A stretch of DNA of 64,000 bases from Drosophila pseudoobscura (Eukaryota; Arthropoda; Insecta; Diptera; Drosophilidae), in NCBI RefSeq assembly GCF_009870125.1, contig NC_046683.1:1302001-1366000 (forward strand). Reading direction: 5' to 3'. Both the position numbers and the translations under genes were made by a program. How positions within the stretch are numbered: position 1 is the stretch's first letter; each line of letters opens with the position of its first letter. Positions 62,212-64,000 of the stretch are shown here, piece by piece. The notes beneath the pieces are model-generated. The model was given only the letters and a program-made list of their open reading frames with translations. It did not search any database and had not been told where the DNA came from.

Positions 62212-64000
62212 ATAATGAACAAAAAGAAACCAATTATACCACATATCTTTTTTGAACAACAACAGCCACAACAGAACACAAAGACCTGACCCCCAATACC
62301 AATAATCCCTATATACATACATAATGGTAAAAAATCTCCCAAATTTTGTATATTTGTATATATTTTATTACATTTTAATACATTTTTTTTATTGAACACA
62401 TTATTTTAACACATAATATTTTCTACATTTACAGATAGCTTTTTAGGGACTTCTAAGAGTTTTATTTAGATCATTAAAGTTGAAAGAGAAATCTTTAGAT
62501 GCCGTGAGGCAATCCCCCAGCGTCGACTGCCAGCAAATGTCACCTGTAGAATCACATTATCTTAGTCTCTTCTGTGGATTCCAGTGCATGCTATGAAATG
62601 TCATCGTTTCATGAAGTGGCCTCATGCCTCATGATTATGCAAAAAAAACACTCATTAAAAGCCAGTGCACAGGGAGAAATCAGGATAGTATTACATATTA
62701 TTGTCGTATAGTCAAAAAGACTAGTTGAAATATTCTTCGTTTTGCTTTATCACACTCAACCTTTTGAATCGAAAACGCCATAAATATTTTGGTATTTTGT
62801 ATACCTTTTTGTTGCATCTTCGAAGTCACTCGAAATGCTGAACATTTTTCGCTGTGTGCATATGGGTACATACATATGTACATATGTATACCCCTGGCCT
62901 GTCCGGATGATCGGTTTCAACTTTCGTTGGATCCACCGCACAAGATGTGCAAAGTCAGCAAAGAGTCAGTCAGGCGCAAAAGAGCAAACAAAACATAAAA
63001 TAAAACGAGTTCACATTAAAACAATTTGCAAAAGACTTGAGCAGACAGGGTAGACATGTTTCATAATCGTAATTGTCGTCGGTTTGGTTGGAACTACTCC
63101 ACGTAGTCCCCTCCACCGTGCTCCCCCCTCAAATGATAATTGCCAAAAGTCAAATCACGCGCCGCATAACAACACCAAAAAACGGAAAACTGACAAAAAT
63201 ACAAAAAAGTCTCAGAAATCAGGTTGACAAAAAGAGTCGTTAACGTGAGAAACATTAAAACGGTTCAACGGTTTGTCAAGTGTCTTGAAGAGACGGTGCC
63301 GGCGGCTTCGTGAGATTTTGTCTTTGAAATCGTCGCGTGGATGTCAAGAGTGCATGAAAATCCAATTTGAAAGACACAGTAAAATAATAAATAATAAAAA
63401 GAAGCCCAAACAATGCCCTTAACCAGTCTTCTCATTGTCTTGTCCGCGAGTTTAATGCCAATGCGTTCCTTCCCAGTGGGAGATTCCAGGAAAGATTACC
63501 GCATCTTTCGACTATTTTCCTTATTCCCGTCAGTGTTTTGAATGTCAAGCAGGAGAAGTACAGATCAAAGTGTAGCGACTCCATCTAAGAATCCAAAGAT
63601 ATGCAAACCTTCTTTCGAATCTATTCCAAAGCTTTCCAAAGAAAAGCTTATTCAAAGAGAAGCTTCCAACCACTCTCCAACTACTCTCGTTTGTACATTC
63701 TTGTTTCTCTTCGCTCTCCCCCGATCAGACAAATGAAAAGCCGTGCTCTTTGCTTCCCTCTCCATCTCTCTCTCTCTCGTTGCAGCTGCATCTTAACCTT
63801 GAGGAAGCTCTCACTCCCATTCCACAGAGAGCCCTTCCCATTCCAGGGGCCGCTTTCACTCTTGTTTCTTGAGTCTTTTGATTTGCACATGTCCGCCCCA
63901 GAGGCAACTTTCACAAAAAAAAAAAAACAAGATACGCAGATGACGACGCCCATCATGATGGGGGGGGGCTTGCACAATATTTAATTAAGGTTCCCAACCA
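62212..64000. other. Downstream flank of Cht6
   Basis: No supported gene is present. An AT palindrome (62,864-62,893), a poly(A) run near 63,917 and a G run near 63,960 are visible. Confidence 0.5.

Noticed and set aside
1..64000. Transposons, CRISPR arrays or bacterial-type operons
   Set aside because: No transposase or polymerase-like frames, no paired terminal repeats with target duplications, and no spaced direct repeats were seen. The gene structure is that of an insect nuclear genome.

Overview
The window is animal nuclear DNA, almost certainly from a Drosophila-type fly. It has short GT-AG introns of 56-90 nt next to introns of 5-13 kb, Drosophila core-promoter words (YGGTCACACTR motif 1, TATCGATA DRE, GTATWTT motif 6), many CAG/CAA and Thr-codon microsatellites, and a gene order bHLH CG33557 - Dna2 - Cht6 that I associate with the Drosophila X chromosome (Muller A). 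I see no bacterial features and no recognisable transposon ORF. All supported genes lie on the + strand. Layout: 1-10,075 is non-coding, with a GC-rich block near 6.65-6.79 kb and an A-rich UTR-like stretch near 7.15-7.33 kb that may hold a distal promoter and 5' UTR. 10,076-22,838 is a gene for a secreted protein that I do not recognise. It has a constant signal-peptide exon, a constant second exon ending just after an RNKR furin-type site, and then a choice of at least four phase-0 third exons. Three of these (16,818; 17,725; 19,313) are paralogous copies ending in their own stop codons; the fourth (21,603) leads into three more exons. This is the most unusual arrangement in the window. 24,636-25,221 encodes a small bHLH transcription factor (CG33557-like). 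25,300-26,640 holds CTCF-like sites and repeated promoter words, followed by Dna2 (26,880-30,374), the nuclease-helicase of DNA replication and repair, with all catalytic and Fe-S residues present. 30,646-34,511 is intergenic. 34,512-61,497 is Cht6, a very large group VI chitinase of about 4,401 residues. It starts with a three-codon first coding exon, has a 13.2 kb first intron, then a GH18 domain, a CBM14 domain and about 3,800 residues of Thr/Ser/acid-rich mucin-like sequence. Near 55.42-55.48 kb its reading frame changes across a UAG stop sitting in the loop of a GC-rich hairpin, so a short intron, an indel or a regulated stop must be invoked there. 61,498-64,000 is 3' UTR and flanking DNA. 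The three recognised genes have unrelated jobs (transcription, DNA replication, cuticle/matrix chitin) and form no pathway. The first gene and Cht6 both encode secreted Thr-rich proteins.
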